Shown piece by piece: positions 59,701 through 64,000 of a stretch of 64,000 nucleotides of DNA. How positions within the stretch are numbered: position 1 is the stretch's first letter; each line of letters begins with the position of its first letter. This DNA is from Hymenolepis diminuta (Eukaryota; Platyhelminthes; Cestoda; Cyclophyllidea; Hymenolepididae): contig CAADRB010000114.1 in the NCBI GenBank assembly GCA_900708905.1, positions 1-64,000 on the forward strand. The letters run 5' to 3'. Position numbers and translations under genes: made by a program. The notes below the pieces were generated by a model, which saw only the letters and a list, made by a program, of their open reading frames with translations, ran no database searches and was not told where the DNA came from.

Positions 59701-62700
59701 AGATCATAATAAATGTGGTAAATCAATGTTCTCCATGATTGGTCAATGGCAAATAGTCCACCTACTTAGTAGCCTCAAAATTATCAAAAAAGGATAACTA
59801 AATCAGGTATAAGAAAAGTTGATGGGTAAAGTAGCGACACGACGCATAACTTAAAAGTCCCAGGCTCATTCAGTGGGCACCCAATGATTGAAAAATCGTT
59901 TCACTCCAAAATGGCGGAAAGCAATACTCTTTTCACTACCCCTATAAAATATCTTTCTGTACGAAATATAATGTACCACAAACCACAAGTCTTATAAATG
60001 TATTAAATGAATGAATTCCGTTTCCTCAATCTAGGTTTAAATTTCAAGTTAACAATCATCTGAACTGATGGTCTTCCGAATTAAGTGAGATAAATGAACA
60101 ATGCTTAGCGGGAACTCTACAAAGATATGATTAAATCAACCGGGTGTTTAACTCAAAACCTTTAAAATAATATTTACTGTAAGAGGAGAAACCTTGAAAA
60201 TGATCAGTATGCCTAGAACTCAGACTTTGAGTGAAACCTTTATGTCTTAAAACCTCTCATGGATTGGGCCATTTGATAATAATCTGTTCAGTTCCAGCTG
60301 TGTTGTATTAAATTCAATCGAGTGACAATTGCGTTAGATATCGGTTTTCAAGAACCGCGAAACGCTTTTATCTTCACAGTTTTGCATTTCAAAAATAAGT
60401 TCAGAAGAAAGCGGTTACCCGGAATTGGGCAAGTTCAAAAGATCAGATATTAGCATTAGCCCGTTATTTCGTACTACTGAGCCGTTAGTCAGTATAAGTT
60501 AGGTAGATTGACAGCTAGTATGAGTCAATATAATTAAGCTCAGTTTAACTTGTTCAGCTGCAAGATTAAAATTTTGCCGGTATTTTAGACCTGTCCTCAT
60601 AACAGAAAAATCCAGTATAACTGAAGGCCTTCGAACTTGTAAATTTAATCGTGTCATTCTACATATCTGAGATTTTGTGTGAAAAAATGAATAAATGTTA
60701 TACTATCAGGCATTGAGTAAGATTTTGTTTCATAATAAAAATACAAATATTATAGTAATATGGATAACAATGAAAAATCGTAAAATGTTTCATTACTAAA
60801 AGAAATGAAAAAACGAATTTTCGCTACTTTATCTGTATTTAAATAAGCATGAAATGAATTAAAGTGGAAAGTTTACATTTTAGTTTAAAATTATCTCATT
60901 CTTAAAGGACATATCAAGGATCGGATTCCATTTTTGTCGAAGAGCGGGCAGGCGTTTCTGAACCACGTCTTTTTCAACTTTAATAATTAGCGGAATTAAA
61001 ATTTTACCAAAAATGCTACAATTCACAAACGGCATAAATTTTCAATCGACAGCGGCTTTACCTAATTTTTACATCAGGTCAGATTAACATGACTTTCGTA
61101 TACGATTGACCAATAGACGACCGTGTGACGCGTAAATCAGGTCAAACTAGTAAACCTTCTATTTCACTCTCTTACACGATTTTGCAGGCAGTTGTGCCAT
61201 GTCAACCGGCTCTCTACATCCAATTATTCGGTCCTTACCGTTTCCTCTTCCTCTGTTCTGCCAACATTCAATACACTACTTGTCCAGTCATCGTTCTTGT
61301 TATTTTTCTCCTGCTTAATGTAGTTTCGGTTCTACCTATTTCATAAGAGAAATAAAATGTGTTCTATGATGCAAAATAATTTTTTAGTTCTATTTTCAGA
61401 ATTTTTGGCTAGTACTCAAAATAAAACTAATGCAGTAATTTTTTTATCACGGGAAATCCCTTGGTCAAACGGAAAAATAAAAAAAGTCCAACTAAGAATT
61501 GATGATGAAGTTAAGGCAGAGGAGACCTGCCACATTTACATTCTGAATTAATCATTCTGCTTACTTTTGCTGAATTATTATTGTTAAGAGTGTCGAGTTC
61601 TAACTTTCTAATATTTAAAGATATGAGTTCTAGATTTCTGTGTAAGTTCGAATTCCAGATTTTAGAACTTGTGAACAGGTTCATTAGACCGCATATCATC
61701 TTGATATGCCGGTTTCTTCTAAAATAAAGATCGGTTAATTGATATTCACTTAAGTTCTCCTAAGGAAAACTTTGACAATCATTTCAGCGAATTATGCGGT
61801 TTATCGTAATAACCTTGAAGAATTTGTTTGACTTGCTTATTAAGAAATTATTCAATAACCTAAGATGCTGATGACATAATACATTTCTAAATTATAAACT
61901 TTTTATGCCTAATATTACTTGTATAATGTCCCAAAAAATTCGCCATTTATCATGCCTTTTCGGCTATTCACTTCTGTTGTACCAGGATAACTTTGTAACA
62001 CTTGTTTAGTCTTTATTTAAGTAAGCTAATATAAAATTGCGAACTAAATTGCCGAGATTAATTCGAAAATTTGCACCGATGTTTATCATAGTAGAACGGT
62101 TGGCTTAGCTTCTTCTTGCTGTGATTTTTAACACGTTTTTGTAATAGGAAAAAGAGATCAAAATTGTACATGCATAACCTTCATTTGCACGGTATCCTAA
62201 CGCAAGATTGGCTCTTAAGCATCAAGCATTCATTACTTAAATTGTACGCTATAATGCGTCTGCAGGATAGAAAATGCATGTATATTTGGAAGTCATATTT
62301 TAGTTCCGGTGTATAATAATTAATAAATGTGCAGCTAATGAAAATCAGGAGATTAATTCAACTTTTGGTTTGAGCATCAAACAAACAAACAAAAACTGAC
62401 TGAAAACAATTTGGACTGAGTTAATTTAATTTACGCTGGCAAAACTAATTGGCAAATACCTCCTATTACATTTTTAACTCTAAATCGTCCAATGTGTTAA
62501 ATTTTGACAGCTGCCTGGATTGGAATCACGTAGATACGACACTAGAAGTTAAATTCAAAAATTCTACATTTTTTGTTAATCAAAAGCAAATGTATATTAA
62601 AAGATGAAGGGAAGTCCGGATCAGGCCAGAATATACTTAAAAGTAGCCCTGTTTGAATACCCATCCCCTCATAAATCGGGTCCTGCTTCAATCAGCCCAA

Positions 62701-64000
62701 TTAGAGATAGTTAATAAGTGAAAAGCATTTTTCATTAAATCTTGCTATAAACAATCTTTTAATGGTAGCTTTTCTTATTTTACTATTAGTAAAATGATGT
62801 ACTGAAAATATGACCATAAAATATGTTTATAATACCGGAACTGAAATTAAGAAAACCTATTGCTTTCGTATCGATTAGCAAAATAGCGGTCCTTCATTCT
62901 TAGAGAAAGGTCTCAAAAAAGTGGGGGGAAATTAATTAATTATTTCTCCTTATTTTTCAACTTACATCCTCAATATAATATATTTTATTAAAAAATTATT
63001 GGTAATTCTCACAAGATGTATTTAAACTAGCTAGTAATCAGATCTGCAAATAAACTATTTGTTTCTGGCATTGAAATCTTCCACTATCTTTAAACTTGGC
63101 GGGCTCATGATAATAGTTGAAAGTAATTGAAGTTAACCTTGGCTAACCAGACAAATTACTGCCGAAACTTGGTCAACTTGTATAAATTTGAGTGATATTT
63201 TAAAGTAATCATTAATGTGCAATGTAATTATTTCAAGCATCTTCCTAAAGGAATTAATGCCGCTTTATTATCAGAAAGCATTACAATCGTCAGAACAGCT
63301 GATAAAGGTAAAGGCAATAATTGAAATAGAAAAACCGGATTTAAACTGCAAAGAGGTCAAAGTTGGCGATTTATTTTTAACGTTGGAGGGTTAAAATTTT
63401 ACTAACATTTTAAATCCCTCAATTTTTAAAAGCATTTTTCATTTTAAAAGTATTGTTTCATTCTGCAATTTATTTTTTTCATTTACATTATATGTTTCAA
63501 AAACTATAAGCTATTTTTTCTTGAAAGCATTTTCAGTAGCTAAATGCGGGCACAACTTTAATTCAAAAAATCGTAAAATGCCATTGCTGTCAGTGAATTC
63601 AACTTAATGAATCACCATAATATTTAAATAAAATGAGATAAAAACGAAAACTCCTTTTTATAAATACGAAATCCTCAATAGGGAAATTGCAAATTTTTCG
63701 ACTATTCTTTGGTGACCTAATAATTCACTAATGAGCTTTACCGTCATGCTAAAATATGTACACAATGCTGGCGAATGCAAAGTTAAAAGTAGTTTGGAAT
63801 GCGCATTAAGAGAAAGACTATTAAAAATGACAAGATATCATTGATATAATGTTTTTCATCTCACCCTTTCAATAAATCAGAATTTAAGTAAAGCTTCTCG
63901 ATTGCATCACCATTGTTGAGGAAAAGTTTTCAGAAAATTCCAAATTTCACAGAAGGGCCTTTTTGCCAGTTCATTAATAATCATTTTTCGTCTGTCGTAT
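56766..64000. other. Gene-poor AT-rich region to the window end
   Basis: About 7.2 kb with no gene that I can support on either strand. A CpG-richer spot near 61080-61140 has a GACCAATAG motif and TGACGCG, similar in flavour to the tensin promoter patches. Plus-strand frames at 58036-58263, 59339-59545 and 61125-61346 resemble no family I know and lack splice context. I looked for exons of a tensin phosphatase/C2 domain on the minus strand and found none. Confidence 0.5.

Noticed and set aside
1..64000. CRISPR arrays, ribosomal RNA genes, intact tRNA genes, bacterial operon features
   Set aside because: None was seen. The spliced genes and overall layout show animal nuclear DNA, so bacterial feature types do not apply.
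56766..64000. Upstream tensin phosphatase/C2 exons
   Set aside because: I scanned the minus strand for the P-loop Cys-x5-Arg signature and C2-like strands and saw none, although small exons could be missed by eye.

Overview
The window is eukaryotic nuclear DNA from a small metazoan. It is AT-rich, gene-sparse and intron-rich. Most introns follow GT...AG rules and are short (44-350 nt), with a few of several kb in one gene. I infer an invertebrate, most plausibly a flatworm such as a tapeworm or monogenean, from four things: base composition, the short and long intron mix, a membrane-tailed sulfotransferase-like gene, and a dead mariner. No single marker proves the phylum, and a low-GC nematode is the main alternative.

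Layout. 1.2-2.5 kb: a complete but dead mariner with both inverted repeats. 4.5-5.6 kb (+): a two-exon P-loop sulfotransferase-like protein with a C-terminal membrane anchor. 5.9-12.0 kb: no gene seen. 12.3-13.5 kb (-): the three last exons of a KANSL1-like PEHE-domain protein, a chromatin scaffold that binds the acetyltransferase MOF in known animals; a possible first exon lies at 19.3 kb. 14.65-15.29 kb: a large inverted repeat. 18.0-19.0 kb (+): a decayed Ty3/Gypsy-type gag-protease remnant whose protease has lost its catalytic Asp. 23.5-27.3 kb (+): an eleven-exon major facilitator transporter resembling oxalate/formate and monocarboxylate carriers.

28.7-56.3 kb (-): one very large tensin-like gene. 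I joined 21 coding exons by splice signals and reading phase, ending in an SH2 domain and a PTB domain. No PTEN-like phosphatase/C2 module is present. Three possible first exons (56.1, 49.4 and 40.7 kb) are each preceded by a GC/CpG-richer, CCAAT-containing patch, and the first two end in the same base and phase, so the locus looks like a multi-promoter adaptor gene making proteins of about 1168, 1224 and 914 residues. A 41-nt micro-exon and a 72-nt in-frame optional intron add further variation. A coding-like exon lies on the opposite strand inside one tensin intron. 56.8-64 kb: no gene recognised.

The transporter and tensin genes converge at 27.3-28.7 kb. There is no operon-like arrangement and the genes have no evident shared pathway. 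The unusual content is the architecture of the tensin locus, the nested opposite-strand exons, the inverted repeat and the retroelement remnant. I did not find a clearly new molecular system. All exon joins are predictions from sequence, untested by RNA data.
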